DNA from: Centropus unirufus
Taxonomy: Eukaryota > Chordata > Aves > Cuculiformes > Centropidae
DNA: 64,000 bases
Assembly (NCBI GenBank): GCA_013397695.1
Contig: VYZI01000087.1
Location: 2,204,055 to 2,268,054, forward strand
Direction of reading: 5' to 3'
Position numbers and translations under genes: made by a program. Each line of letters starts with the position of its first letter. Position 1 is the stretch's first letter. Positions 12,601 to 27,600 of this stretch are shown piece by piece. A model generated the notes under the pieces. It saw only the letters and a list, made by a program, of their open reading frames with translations. It was not told where the DNA came from and did not search any database.

Positions 12601-15600
12601 GCCTTTCCCTTCTCATATCTCAAAACCTTTCTTGGAGAAGTCCATATAACTATCTCCATTTCACAGGTAAGAAAACTGCCTGGCTAACCTCCCTGAAAGG
12701 TCATCTACCACAGCCAGAACCAAACCAAACACCCTCAGGTGTAGATCTGGGACTCCATCTGTCTGCTGCAGCAACCGGCACTCACACCAAGACCATCACT
12801 TACCGTGCTGTAGCGCTCCAGCAGCTCCTCAGTCACTGGGTAACGCAATTTCATTTTCCTGTACAGTGGGTGTTTCTCATAGTACGTTACCAGCTCCACC
12901 AAACTCTCAAAATAGGCTGAGGTTCCAAGCACAAAATGGCGACCTTCTTGTTGAATTCGGAAGTGCTTCACCTTCCCCTCCGCCCTGTGAAACAAGTGCA
13001 GGTGCTTTAAGAGGTATTGGCAATAGAAGAGAGAGCACCAGTGCTGTAAAATGGACCAAAACTGCTTTGGGCATCTTAATCTCATGAAACAATTTCTCCC
13101 TTTTCTGAAGACTTTTAATTCAAATTTAATTCCAGTTGCCTGACTAAATCCACATAGAAACATTCTCACTTTTCTACAATGTCCAGAGCCTTGGGACAAA
13201 TCCATGGTTTTGTTTACATTAAATTTCCCTATTTTTTCCTCTAAAGATCATATGAAGATAACAGAATACCTAATTCAAACGCTGATCAGACAGAGTCCCT
13301 CTGGCACCTGCTTCTGCACCTGCACCTGTTGATCTGCTTCTGTCCCTGAGCGACAGATACACTCCCCTCAAAACGTGTAGCTGCCTCTTCCCTATACTCA
13401 TTTTGATATCTACAGGAATCAATTCTGAAAGAAAAAAAAAAATCTTTCACTTGAACACAAGGTTTTTCCTTGTACTGATAACAGTAAAACCATCCACTGG
13501 CAACCAGCCCACCCGCAGAAGGCCCCTGCATCCTTTTCAAGCTGCTGAAGTTTTGGTACTTCTGGCTTTCCCCTCTGTGAAATGGTTTTATTAGGATGCT
13601 GCAACTTAAGTAACTTCAATATCCACCTTGGTAACAGCAGAAAGCTTAAAGCCGAATCACACAATAGACTGGGGAATTCTGGACATCTTCAATACACAGT
13701 AAGGCATGTAAGTAAGAGGAAAACAAGTATTTGTTTTTCCAAATCAATTTTATGTGTTGCAGAAAAACACATTTTCACAGAAATGCAATTTGATTTGAAG
13801 GCACAGTGGAAAACACCACAATTCTATACACTTTAATAATGTTGTTGCAAGAACCAGTTTTAAAAATATTTTCCCTGGCGAAAAAAAAAAGACAAAGCTA
13901 GCAGTTTCATTTTTACATTTAATTTCGGTCAGTTATATGACAGGGCAGGCTTTACAGGGGTAAGAACCTCGAATCATTGCTGAACCAGCAACAAAGAAAA
14001 CTTCAAAATAATACTCTGTAGTAAGGCATGTCAAGTAAGTGAAGAAGGGCCATACAGAGTTCTGCATGGGAAGAAAGAGACGGTTTGTGCCCAAATGTTC
14101 TTTATTAAAAGCCGAAAGGTTTATTTCGTCCACAAATTAACTCTTTTGCACATTCTTATACGTAGACCTGCTGCACAAATCAACCATGCTGATTACTCAC
14201 TTTAAAAGCAAGAATGCATACACCACTGCATTTTTAAATAGGAAATCCTAAGCGTTATTGGGCCACGTGGTAATGTACCCATATCTGTCTTTTCTTACCT
14301 GAAAGTCATGGCAAATGAATCAGGCTCTTCCCTCTTCCTAATGAGAAAGGCTCCATCTCGAGGAATTCTCATCAGCATGTCTTCTGCCTCTCCCCGACTC
14401 AAGTTACTATAGTACCAACTACAACAGTTAAAAAACAAAACGGACAAAAGATTACAAAGCTTGTCAAATGACAATTGGTAAGAATAAAAGGCAGCATGAT
14501 TAACAATAGAGTTTCAAGCATTACAAGAAAAAATATGCATTCGATTTTCTCCATCTTGCCACCTATGACAGCAGCTTATTACAAAACATTCTAACATAGC
14601 TTATCTTGGATGAAAGCAACAAGAATATATCAGAACATCTTGTCTGTCTGAAATGCTAAAATATAAATCTGTATTTCTTCCTGAAACAAAGGCACTGGAT
14701 CCTGCTTCTAGTCTGCCATTCAGTTTTCAGTAGTTTATTCAGGATTTTGACATAGTAGATTTAAGGAAAAGCACAAATACAGACAGAAGAAAAACACCAG
14801 GCATTTGAATTATTTTATTCAGAGCTTGATTTTGTCTTCCTTTTTAAGTATGGACTTCTCTTGGATCTAATGTGACTTCAGTGAAGCTGTGGCCACTTAT
14901 GCTGGCAGTACATTTTCACCTTACACAAAAAAAGCAGGAAAGCCTAACCCTTAAATGCTACCCTTCTTTCTCACTGGCTTCCAAAATAATCTGTGGGCAG
15001 TCAGTGATGCCCAGAGCCTGGGGTGGACAAAAAAAAAGAAAAAAAAAAGTGAAAGGAAATAAAGGAAATTTACTTTTTCTCACTGCAAAGAAAACAGAAG
15101 AAAGGGCAATGATGACAGCGCTCTGCCAGCAAACAAGAGCAAGCTCTGCACAGGATCTACATAAGGCAAATACTAACTCGAAATGAACACAAAGCTACAC
15201 TTCTTTCTCCCAGCATGGGGTTAAGTCAGCCTATCCAAACCTGACAGGGGTTAGGTGGAGCACAGGATTAGGAAAACATAATTGTTTGGGCTCACTGACC
15301 CAGTAATAGAGTTTCCAGATGGCACAGACCTTGACTGCTTAGTTGCCAGACCACAACCAACTACTAAATATCTAATCCAACCCAACCCACTGGGTGTTGT
15401 GAAACACTGAACAGAGAGAAGGAATTGGCACACTTCCACAGCATTACACTTCTCCCTGACTCTCCAAGTTGCTGCTAGTAAATCGCTTTTCCTGTGACTG
15501 CTCTCTGTTGTACCAGCTTCTCACAAAGTCACTGAGCTTACTCAGCATCTTTCAGGGAAGCCTATTTCTACAACATCCATGGACAAGCAACACTCAGGCT

Positions 15601-18600
15601 TGCCCCTGAATCCAGGATATTTTCTATGCAAAAATCCAAGACTATCTAAAACAATGCAACGGACATGGATGTAATGACCCTTGTGCTTGCCTCCTCCCAT
15701 ACATACTCTTTAGTTTCGTGAGGGCTGGGATTAGGCACAGCATCAGTCAGACGCAGGTCAAATCCAGCACAGCGCAAGTGGGTCTCCTTGTAGTGTTGAA
15801 TGAGATCATAGATGCTATCAAAAGTGAGGTTGTCCGTCAGGTAATATTTCACAGTGCCCCCATCACTTGAAGAACGAATCCGGCAGTGTTGGACTTTACC
15901 TGACCTCCTGAAGAAATGAAGAGGGCCATAAGGAAAAGAAAGTTTTTACAACAGGTTTTCCTCTTTTTATGTGCTTCTTCACCCATTTCTAGTTAACTAC
16001 TTAGTGATTCTGCAAAGAAGCAAGAAATCTCTTAAAACAACTAAAGAGCAGCACCAAAAGTCGTGACAAGTAAGATTACAAGACCAAAAATAATGTTTTT
16101 CAACCCACAACAGCTTAGAATCTGGCAAACACAGTCTCTGCAAAATTTGCTCTGACAAAATACTGTATTATTTTCCTTTGAGATGATCCTTTCATTGAAA
16201 GGATCAATCTCTGCTAATAAAGGAAAACTGATGAGAGTACCTTTTCAGTGTAGAAACCAGTATTTTATCCCACAATTAAAAGAAAATTTTAACTCGTTCA
16301 TTGAGGAAACAACAAATCCTATATCTTGTCAGAGCACTAGAAAAAGTGGGGGGAGGCTGGGAATCAAAGCAGTCAGTCCTCTCTTAACAATTGTAACACT
16401 TCAAATAAAGGTTACTCTGCCAAAATGCACTACGCTGCAGTGAAGTTTAATTAAGAAAGTCTTTCACAATCTCATCAATAACATTCTAGTTATTATAGTA
16501 ACTACTTAATCCTATTTCCTCTCAGCTATAAAAAAATCACACACATCTTTGTGCAATGTCATAAAACAAACAAAAGCCAAATAAAATTTTTTAGGGCAAT
16601 CACCGTACCAGAATGACAAGGTGCAATCATCAGGGAAAGCCTCACTTTCCCTAACGAGGAACGTCCCATCCTTGCCACCCATTTCAGCGCAATACTCCTG
16701 GAGCAGTTTCTCAGCAGTTGTTCTCCCCTCTTTCATTTTCCCATGGTACCATTTCTCTTTTAAGTGCAGTTCAGTACGTTTCACCTCCTAGACCAGAAAG
16801 TAAGAATTTTTATAGTGCATTTCTAGTTTTATCATTTGGAAGCAAAGGACTTGTTACTGACATAACAATCTATTTCAGGATTTCATCTCTTCCTATCCCT
16901 GAACTGCCTTTCCACAAACAAGCAAACACTTTTATAGTCACCCTTGACACCCTTCCCCAGTCAAGCCATTTCTTGGGAGCAGTGATCAGCCTCGGCCTTA
17001 TTCAAATATGTAATTCATAGAAAGTGAAAGCATGCAGCAGTGCAAGCACTGATTCATATTTCAAGGCAAAAGTCCCTACTGCTAATCATGGAGTTTCTAA
17101 TCAGCTTTCTCCAGGATTCATCCACGTTATTCCTCATACGCAAATTATTTTACTGACATTAACACCTAGGTAAGTGGTTAAAATATTCTGCATATGCAGA
17201 GATCTCCAAACCATGCACACACAGTTCACCAACAAAAGAACATGCACAGAAACCCTTAAAGGTCAGAACAAGAAACCATGATGAACGTCACTGCTATTGC
17301 AATGCCTAGTGAGCCTCATGTTTCTGCTTTACTGTGCACAACAGGCAGGTAACACATGCTCATCTGTGACAAACTTCGCAAATATGAAATGAATAACACA
17401 CACAATGCAAGAGGTGTGCTGCGTTACTAATTCATCCTGATCTAGTTAGAGAATAGCAATATTACTTAACCAAAAGCATATAAAGACTTTGGTTATCAGT
17501 GCAGACATCAGCATCAGCATTTAAGTACCCAAATTATATTTCTTTGTCTTTGTATGCCTCTTTACAAATCCTCAATTAGCCATGAAAAAAGTTATTTTAT
17601 TAAAAGTAACTTGCAAAGACCCTTAAAATTTATTTTCTACAGACACACTTGTTATCTGACGTGGATCCACTACAATTTTAACATCAGCATAAAAAATACA
17701 CATTTTTAGACACTGAAATAATCTGAGAGAACAAGAACATACTTAAACAACAAAATACAGTCATCACCTTTGATGAATCTTCATCAGCATTCTGTTCTAT
17801 GTCATCACTGAATGAAAGCTTTTCATCAGCAATAGCACAGTAGTGCCGAGTCCATTTCTGAAAGTTGAGAGACATCAAAACCATTAACAAGACATGGGCA
17901 AATTCACTAACCACAATTTCCAAGCAAGGTGTAACAATAAACAAATGCCACCTTCCCCTCGTTCACATCTGTTCAACTGAGAATATTACTAAAAAAAAAA
18001 AAATAAGGAGGAAAAGGTAAAAGCAACAAATTGTAGCAAATGTCACATAAACAATACCTGTTCTATTGTATCCCACATGTAAATTTCTCCTTGCTGGTTT
18101 TTTTCTTCTTTCTTGTCTTCCAAGTTCACATCAATGTCTCCCTTTGGTCCCAGTTTTTTGTGCTTAAAAACAAAACAAAAAAAAATCCCACCACATTCAT
18201 ACACTTATATAGAATCATATATAAAATCAGTCATAATAATTCAGAATACTCAATGTTACTGGAAGTATTGCCCTCCATTGCTCAGCCTTCTTCTGTCACT
18301 ACCATAAGAACAGCTGTTCCACAAGCCTTTATGCAACATGACTGGAATTTCTTTGTTTAAAATTTATTTCTCATAATAAAGGTTAAAAATGTAGCAGAGG
18401 TATCAATCAAGTGATGAAGAAACAACTCGCTTGAAAAGAGCTTACTATTCTTTAGAGGACAGAAAAAAATTAAGTGGCACATTATCACAAAATAAGGATA
18501 AAATCAGAATCTCTCTGCAGAGAGCAGGACATAAGGAACAAGAAAAAATAAACAAAATTATAAAGAAATAAAACTAAGGAGAATTCATTTGTCTACAAGA

Positions 18601-21600
18601 AAAATGAGCCGAAGAAAAATCTGAGAAGAAGGGAGAAGTTCTACCTTCTTGTCACTGCTCACAAAAATCTGGTTCAAGAGGCTAGTGGTAACTGTAAATA
18701 CTTTACTGCAGTTCATGATTGGATTAATCATCTCATCTCTAGTAGTTGCCAACTGCACTCAGTTCTGCACAGCCTACGGTAGATAGCTTTCTCTTTGACA
18801 GCCTTATCTGAAGAAATCCCACAGGCCCCTAAAGTAGGAGTTGCCTCCAACTGTTTACTGACAACATTTTCCTAACAAAAGCCAAATAACACAACTAGCT
18901 CGATGGCAGGTGCTGGTTTACTTTAAGACTTTAACACTCTTTTAGACAGGACAGAGTGAGAGCATCCACAGCAGTTTGTAATACCCTTTAAATCAGACCT
19001 GTGCCTACACAACTCCCCTCTATGCTCTGCAAGGTCACAACAGACAGTTCAGAGGGAAAATAAAACCACGGAAACCCAAGCACAGAACTTTTAGACCTTA
19101 TCACGGGATGCTATTATTTCCAGTCTTACATTTAAGACCTGTATGCTTCTATCTACCTACTTTTATTTCTTGTGTTCAGAATTGCAATACAAAGGATTCA
19201 ATAGCGTCACAAGAACTGGAAAACTGAAGCATGGGCAAAATTAATTCTTATTTTACTAGAAAGTTATCAGTAGCCCTCAGATCCTCCAGGTAATTTTGCC
19301 TTTCAGAAAGTTCTACTGCAGTTTTGATCTCAGAAGTCTTCTTCCCATTATCATGTTGTTGCCCAATACCAAGTCTGTACTGCCCAGAAGGAAAGACCCT
19401 GACAGTGACTGCCTTCTCATAGGAGCAGCTCAGCGCTCCACAAGTGATTCATTAAAATTCATATGTAAATCACACTGAGATAGTAAACACTCCTAAATTT
19501 TTGCAGTTTGCAAGTAATCATAACAATTAAAGTAGACAGCATGCAAGTTGCTTGGGGTTTGATTAAAAAAAAATTAATAAGACAAATCTAACTTTCTGTT
19601 CAAGATCATACTTTTATCATTTTTAAGCAGGTCACATTGTGTAAGAAGTTTATGACAAGCATCTACAGCAGTGAACCCCTGCTGAAATATAGCAGTGACA
19701 TTTCAGGAGCTGAAAGACCATAGGGAAGAGCTGACATTTGATCTGGGGCTTGAACCAGCAACACTTATTGCAAAGAAAACCAGTAGCAAGGAATTTAATA
19801 GGTAGTGTTACACAACTCCATGAAATATTGCAAAACAATACTAGTACACACTTCAAGTATGGGCCTTTTTGTCTCTCAGTAACTAAGCCATGAAGCCAGA
19901 AGTAGTATTTCTGGCTCTAGTTCTCATACTAGTTTTCCCGTTTTATCTACCATCACACAAAGCAAGCCTACCTTGATGATGATTTTTCCTTTCAGTTGGG
20001 TTGGTGATGGCAACTGATCTGCACTGGCTTCAACTGGCTTCATTAAAAGCTGTTCCCCAAATACCTCCTTGAACACCCTGGCCATGTGTCGCTGCTGCTC
20101 CACACTACAGTGCTCTTCAATTGACAGAATCACTGGGTATCTTTGATGGAGAAAACCAAGGTCAATTAAGACAATTTCTTCTTGCTACAACTAAGAAAAT
20201 ATTTAAGGCAAACAAGACAAAAGGTATAGCTTACTCAGATGCAATAAAGGCATGATCTTTGATTGCCTGCACTACATCATCAAATTTGATCTTTGTTGTC
20301 CGTGTCCATCCATGGTAAATTATGGGTTTCCCATCAGGACCATCCCAGCAATCCACTAGGAAAGACAAGCAATAAAAGAAGGAAGGGACCAAAAAGTTAC
20401 TGAAATAAATCTGGTAGAATGAATACATCCAAATCTTCAGTGTTTCACATAGAGTCACTCTAATTTGAGATACATTTTGCATTACCCAATTTAAACAGGC
20501 AGTGGCAACTAGTTTTATGAAGGAAAAGGTAAAATAACATGAAATTAAAGCCAAACTTTTCCCTAAAGTGCTCAAACACAGGGATGAAGACATACACAGT
20601 CAAGAACAAATGCACAAAGACATCAACTGATTCACATGCAAGTTAAAGAGGATGACATGTACCATCACATTACAAAAACTCTATTGGTGAAAGCAAATAA
20701 ACTGTGTTACACAAGTGATTCCAATTCAAATTAATTTAATTTATGCTTTCATACAGTGGATTCAAGACTGATTTTTCGGTGATTAGTGAGATGCAATTTA
20801 GAAAGGCCTTCTTAAAATTCTAGGGGAACAAGAACCAGAAAAAGTAAACACCACCAAAGCAAGGCATAAGAAAAACAATTTAGGGAATCTGTATTTTTCA
20901 CATGACCAGCTTCAGAAAACAAACTAGTTCTTCATTTCAGTTCTTTTTTCTTTCTTGGTAAACAGGGGAAACTCTACATATATGGAGAGCATGTTACAAA
21001 CCACTCCGCAAACTTTTTACTCACACTCAATACATCGACATCCCATCCTAAGGCACCTGATGTAAGCTTCTGTGGAGGATTCACTTCGAAGTTGGTCTCC
21101 TGTCAGATATCTAAGGAGTAGAAAGAAATTGTAAAAAATCAGTTTCAACCATTTTCACTCACTTATTGGGTGACATTTTTCTCCTGTCATGGAGATTGTA
21201 TGTTGATTTTTTGTTTTCAACTTGTGATGGAAGAAACACACTCTGCTGAACCTGGTGCTATCAGATTTTCAAGTGGATCAAATTATAGGACATTAAAGGG
21301 TCAGTCTAAACATCAACCAACTCTCACACCTTTCTGGAGAGCAAATCATGAGCTTTAAAAAACACTTTAAGCCTCATCATGTTGGAGGGCTGTGGACAGT
21401 ATTTTGACTGATACCCTATACTTCAAGATATATTCATAAGCTATATCTATATCCACTTTATTTCATTCTCCACAATATTTTATTTGTTCATCTCTCTTCC
21501 CCTCTCTTTATACTTTCTTTCTTCTCATTACAATGCTAGATCAACACATCTCCTTCATTTGAAGACAGCTGTTCAAACTCATCACCACATAGGTTTGTGC

Positions 21601-24600
21601 TTGGGTGAAAGAGCTTGCATACCAAAGACTGTTAAGGAAAAGGGTTGGATACCTTAGCACAAATTACAGAAATCAGCAAGTTACTAAGCATAAAATTCTA
21701 AAAATGCTAACAACAAAAATACAGTCCCTGGGTCTTAGAGTTCTGTCTGTAAAACAAACTCAAACTAATAAAGAAGAGTATGGATAGCAAACGCACTCCT
21801 CCTCTGTCTCAAGCACCCCAGTCTGCTCTGACCCTTGTCACGCAGGAAAACACCAGGAACACCCAAGCCCTGGTCATCAGATGCATTAATTAAGGGTCTC
21901 CATATTCCCATCCTGCTGGGAACCAAATCTCTTCTGCTTTGTGACACTATAAACTGTAAGAAATTCTATCAATCAATAGTGCACATCACTGCCCCCTTTC
22001 CAAGGCAACTGCCCTTCACATGACACTAGTGCAGGATTTTCCCACAGGATAAGAGGAATCCTTAAGGCATTCTTATGTTCAGGTATAATCAAAGCCAAAA
22101 CTGGCTCAATGAGGCTGCTGATGCTTGGAAAAAAACAAAAGGAATAAATTGAATAACTTTGATTTCTGAAAGCAGAGAGGCTGGAACAGTTTCAACCCAA
22201 GACTGCTTGAGAACAGGACTCAGAGTCTGGAGTTTCTGACAGCTGAGCCTGCTTATCTTTCAAAATCTCTAAGATCATAAGAAAAGGAGAAAAAGCAGCT
22301 CCACAACTCTATTTGCCATATTTACACCACAATTTAGGAAAGTATCACACATCCATGCAGTATATCTCTGGCATACAGCATTACATTCTCCTAACGTGCA
22401 CTATGTCTGTTTGAAGAGATATAGACTTTAAGTAACTTACGTGTTATGAGAAGAAGAAATCCAGTAGTGGGACAAAGGATTATTCATGTCCTGTGCATCT
22501 ATTGAATCATATTTCTCATCCCAAATACTGTTTTCCTTTGCAAAAAGGTAAGTGAGGAACTACAATACAAAGAGACTGAATTAAAACGGTTTTACTATAC
22601 AAAACTAAAAGAAATCCAGTGACATAGCAAAAGAAGCCTAGAGGATCTGCCATCCAACTAACAAACTAGGAACGAGCAGTGGAAGAAAAAGTTCCTGAGG
22701 AATTATTATAAAGTATCATTATCTTACCTCATCGACAAAGAGGAAGGGTTCAGCAGTTTCTCTCATAGTGTCATCAATAAACTTTGTCATTCGTTCTCGG
22801 ACTTTACTGAGATCATGTGCCCAAGATTCCTTCATGTAACATTAATGTAGCAGAAAAAAAAAATTAGGAGTGCTGTTATGCTATATAAAATCAAATAAAG
22901 AAAAGAGATCTACAGATGTGATTTACTTCTCTCTCAACTGGCTATTTTACAGCCAATATACTTTATTGTACCACTTAAGACTTTAATCTCTGATGTCTAA
23001 GGGATCTCCATCATCTCTATATGATGGAGATCTTATCTGTGCAAGATATAGATTTGAGGCCCACAGAATAAATACTACATTAGTACATGTATTTAAGCAC
23101 ACATACATAAAAAAGCTGGCACCCTCGAATGATATGCCTTACCTATAATCTCTCTCATTTCTAGGTGTGATCTGCATATCCTTTTAAATTCAGTGAAAAA
23201 GTGAAAAGACGAAAGTAGCAAGTTTATGCAGGAAGTGCAGGTCTCACCTTTTAATCATACTTGCCAACCTAGAGTTTAGCAGTGCATAGCAAATATCACA
23301 CATTTTTTGCCATGGTGACTGTGCTAAATAACACTACAGAAGACCATGAAGACACTGTTCCAATCCCTGCCTCCATCATTATCTGCTTGCTGGTATGGGA
23401 AATCGAACTGGCTCCATTCAATAGAAAATTACCTTTGACTCAATTGTAGGCAGTAAGCTCAGCTTTTATGCAAGAGCTGCTAAAAATGGGGCCACAGCCA
23501 AGGCACTGCCCCAGATGTCCCAAGCTGTTACAGTTGTAACAAGGCCAGACTCATCTTTGACATACATCCAGGGTTTATTTCTAACCTTGACTGTTTATGT
23601 ACACGACTAAAGGGAGACCTGTTAAAAGCTTATTTACTTTGTCCACTCTCTCATTCTCTGGTGCACCTTCAGACTCTTTATATAGATGAAAAACAATAGC
23701 TCTTGTGAACTTCAATGACAACAAATAAGGAGAAATATTTCCAAGGCCTAGCACCACAGCTGACATCAGTTATCTTCTGACATATCACATTTCTTTTAAT
23801 GAGAACAGAATTCAGTAAGACAACCTCAAGAAAAAGAACTAAAAATTTCTGCAACCTTCCCACCTGCTGCTCATGTAGCAGGAATCTCTGAAAGTCATGG
23901 AGATGAACTGCTGAAGCATCTGGACGGTCAGTATTTCTTAAGCAAAAAAATAAGAGAAAGGGAAATTGAAACTGAAGAATTAACAGTGCAAGTTTCATCA
24001 GGCATTATAGCAGAAAATTACATGGGTATATATCTGGGATTTACAGTATAAATGTGCTGCCACCATCAAGAAATTTTCTATAACTTCAAGGGAATTCAGA
24101 TTAGGCTTGTAACAACATATTACCTAATTACTGTATTTGGGGTCTTTATTTAAAGTCTCCTGGATTCCTTATGTACTTTCAATAGAGATTCACTGGGAAG
24201 AGTACCAATTTTTTTATTATTGCTGTCTGGTAAGCAAACAGCATTTACTTGACAGGGGTGTTGTTAACCTTAGCTGTGGCATAGAGAGACACCGCTCTTT
24301 TAAATTATCATAGAGCCACAATTCTGCAACTCCTTCCATGTATTGTTGAGATGATCTACTGTGCTAGATCAAAAACTTCTGAAAAGGGAGGCAAGATGCA
24401 GCTGCAAAGTGGCACCACTACTTTCTTGGTAAGACACAAATGACAGATCATCGAGTACCAATAAGGTATTTATAACCTACCCATTCTTGATAAATCTGTG
24501 CTTTAAAGTGGTCTTACAGAGTTTAAGTCATATGACATGACCAAGGGCTAAGGAAACATGCAGCACACCCAGAGCAAACTTTTTAACCTTGATCTGTTAG

Positions 24601-27600
24601 TGTAATACTCAACACCAAGATTAACTACTTTGATTTGTAGTCAAAATCTTAGCAATGCCCGTGACCTTTTCATGCTGTACACATCTTGAAGCATTTATGT
24701 CCATCAATGAAAGGCACAGAAACTGTTACTACCAGCATTCTGTTCAAGCCTAGGCAAAGCCTGTGCCCTACACCATCCTCCAGACTGAAGTTAAAACTTC
24801 TCCATCAAATTGGCCTTCAATAGTTCTGTTCAGCTCTTTGTAAAATGAGAGAACAGGCAAAGTTGCTTGTTCAAGCCCATATCATTTTCGCAGTCAGAAG
24901 GTAAAAAACATTTATCAAGTTTTATTCAAAATTTATTTCCATGATAAATTCACTTTTCTGAATGCAAAAAGTTGTATAATTTCTTCTCACTTGCCAAAAG
25001 TATCACAAAAAAGTCATGTAATTAAAAAACAACTCTGCAGCCCTACAACCCTATGAGAATGTGGAAAAATAATATGAATGAAGAGTCTCACCCAAGAATG
25101 AACACAGAGGAATCCTTTTTGAATTCATCGAGGATCTTAAAACAAAAACAAACAAAAAAACACAGAGGGGAAAACATAAGTAATAAAACAAGATGCAATT
25201 TTCTATGTAATTCCATATAATAATGTTCATTAGTTTGAGAAGGGGAAATATATGCATTTCTGCTGTCAAGAAGTTGCAAACAAGTTGGCAAGACCCATTT
25301 TGAATTAAATGCATAAGAAAAAATACATACTGCCAAAGCTGGCAACCACACTCCAGGCCTTTCAGTGGGAACAGACAATTCTCAGGCACAAAACTTGCTG
25401 TTTATAAGATGCCTTATTCTCACAATCACTCAATTTTGTGGGGAGCTTTTATTCTTTGACATCCCTAGGAAACTACAATTCCATATCATCCATCACATTT
25501 ACTCTGCTGAGTTTAAAAGCTAAATGCCTTCCAGGTTGGAGCAACATAGTTACAGATCTCAGGAAGCTTAGCAACCGACTCAAAGCAATTATTGGGCAAA
25601 CTGGATTTTCCTTTAAATGATCCACAAGGGGCAATAAGGAGAGTTTTAGGAAGTCAGAGAGCCTCCTTATTCCATGTTTTATTCTTCAACATTCTGCTCC
25701 GTCTAATTAACTAGACTTTCATTGCCAAAAGTAAAACCCTGTCAGTAAATGGAGATTTTTTATTAGTTCACAATAATTTCAATGTTTAAACAGCACAAGA
25801 AAGTTCTATTGCCTTAAGAAACAGCACTGATTTTGACCATCAAAGTTACTATTTTAGCAAACGCAAGGTGAATCAGCAATAAGCACATTGTCAACGAAGT
25901 AATTTCAAAAAATGTGTTTTCTCACAGCATTAAAGGGTTCCTAGCTTTCATTGTCACTAAATGTGTGTAGCCTACACCACAGCTTCACAAATCTGTGCAA
26001 TGAATACATGGAAATGGCAGTCAGGCAATTGCCCATATAAGTTAGCTAAAATGCAATGTCACTGCATTCACACCTCCCAAGGACTTTCTGATGCATGTCT
26101 TGTAAGGGACTTGAGATACATGCCTATGATTTACAGAATGCTCTTAGCAATCAAAGATTAATATAATGTACAGATAAACTTTGCTCCCATCACTAAAGGG
26201 ATCAGCCAAGCCTAATGAAAAGACAATCTACATTCTAAACAAACCCACATGAAAAATTCTTCCCAGAAACCCCATTTTACCTGTACATATCTCTACTACC
26301 AACACACAAGAAGCAACATGAATGACTTATCTTCTGAAGCCAGTTGCTGATGGTGACTGTTAACTACAGGAGTGCTGTACTGCACCCATTTTCTGTTACA
26401 AGGAGGAGTGGAAAAAACAGTAACAAACAAACAAAAAATAAACACCATTCACTCTATTCCTGATCAAGCAGTTTAGCAGTACAAAGACCACTTATGACAA
26501 AAACTTACCGATTTCTGTTGTTCAAACATGATTTTCTTGTAGAACAAATGAAATTGTTCAAAACTAAGCTCTTCTTTGTGAGCGCCTATTTCCTACAATA
26601 GAAAATTATCATACAGTGAATTCCCCAAGTTGCACTTGCCCAGCAAGTAAGCTACTCTTACTCCAGCTGACACCCTCTCACACACTGTTCTACTCCAACT
26701 TCATTTGTTTTAAGCACTTGAGATTTTTGAAAAGGTATTCATTTTTTAAAGAATACAATAGATTCTTGGTTTGCGACACAGTGCTCCTAGCCCGCATCTC
26801 TGGCCTTGCATTTTGTACCTTGACTCCATTTCCACTATGTTACTGAGAGTGAAGTAGTACCTTTGTTAGTCATTATTAGCTACAGCAACAGAAGCAAGAA
26901 TGTAGGCTCTAAGGGTGGAGAATTAGAAAGCAGGAAAAGGTGGGGATATTTAAAATTCCTGTAGGAATGGAAATGACCTTCAGAAGTTATTAGTATTAGC
27001 ACAAATTGTAGTGGAGGCATTATTACTTGATTATGCTACAAAAAACATTATTTTTCTTATGCATGAATTTTATCTTAGCCATCAAAAAGTTATAGCTCCA
27101 GAGCTCAAAACCCAATGTTGACATTGGTCAACCATACAATGAAAAGTAGCACATATATCTATATTTTCTTATGGCCTTAGATATGGGCAAAGCCAAGCTG
27201 AGAAATTAACAGATATAATTTATTTAACTGTATTCAGTAAGAAGCAAATCCACAGGCAGTATCCTGAAAAGAAATAACATCTATCAGAAAATATCAAACA
27301 GATAAAAGTTATCAGGTAATTACCGCAAATTTATCCTTCAAGAACTTCATGTTGCTCACTTTGAAGTTTACTTGGGGAAGGACAGTTTTCAGCTCTCTAA
27401 GACTGATACTGGGGGAAAAAAAAAAAGAAAGAAAAAAAGACATCAAAAACACTACAGTTCTGTTGTATCTACTTAGCTATTAATGCATTTTCTATCAAAA
27501 CAAAAATGTGACTATTGAAACATTTTGGGTAGGGCTTATCTCACAAAACTTAACTTCTATGAACACCTACATGCAAGCAAGCTGGATATGTTTTCTAGTT

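Noticed and set aside
12985..13205. Minus-strand frame continuing from exon 20 into intron 19 up to an ATG at 13205
   Set aside because: A proper acceptor (TTTCACAG) lies at the exon edge, the phase joins exon 19 exactly, and the upstream residues do not resemble PLCG2. Chance open intron sequence.
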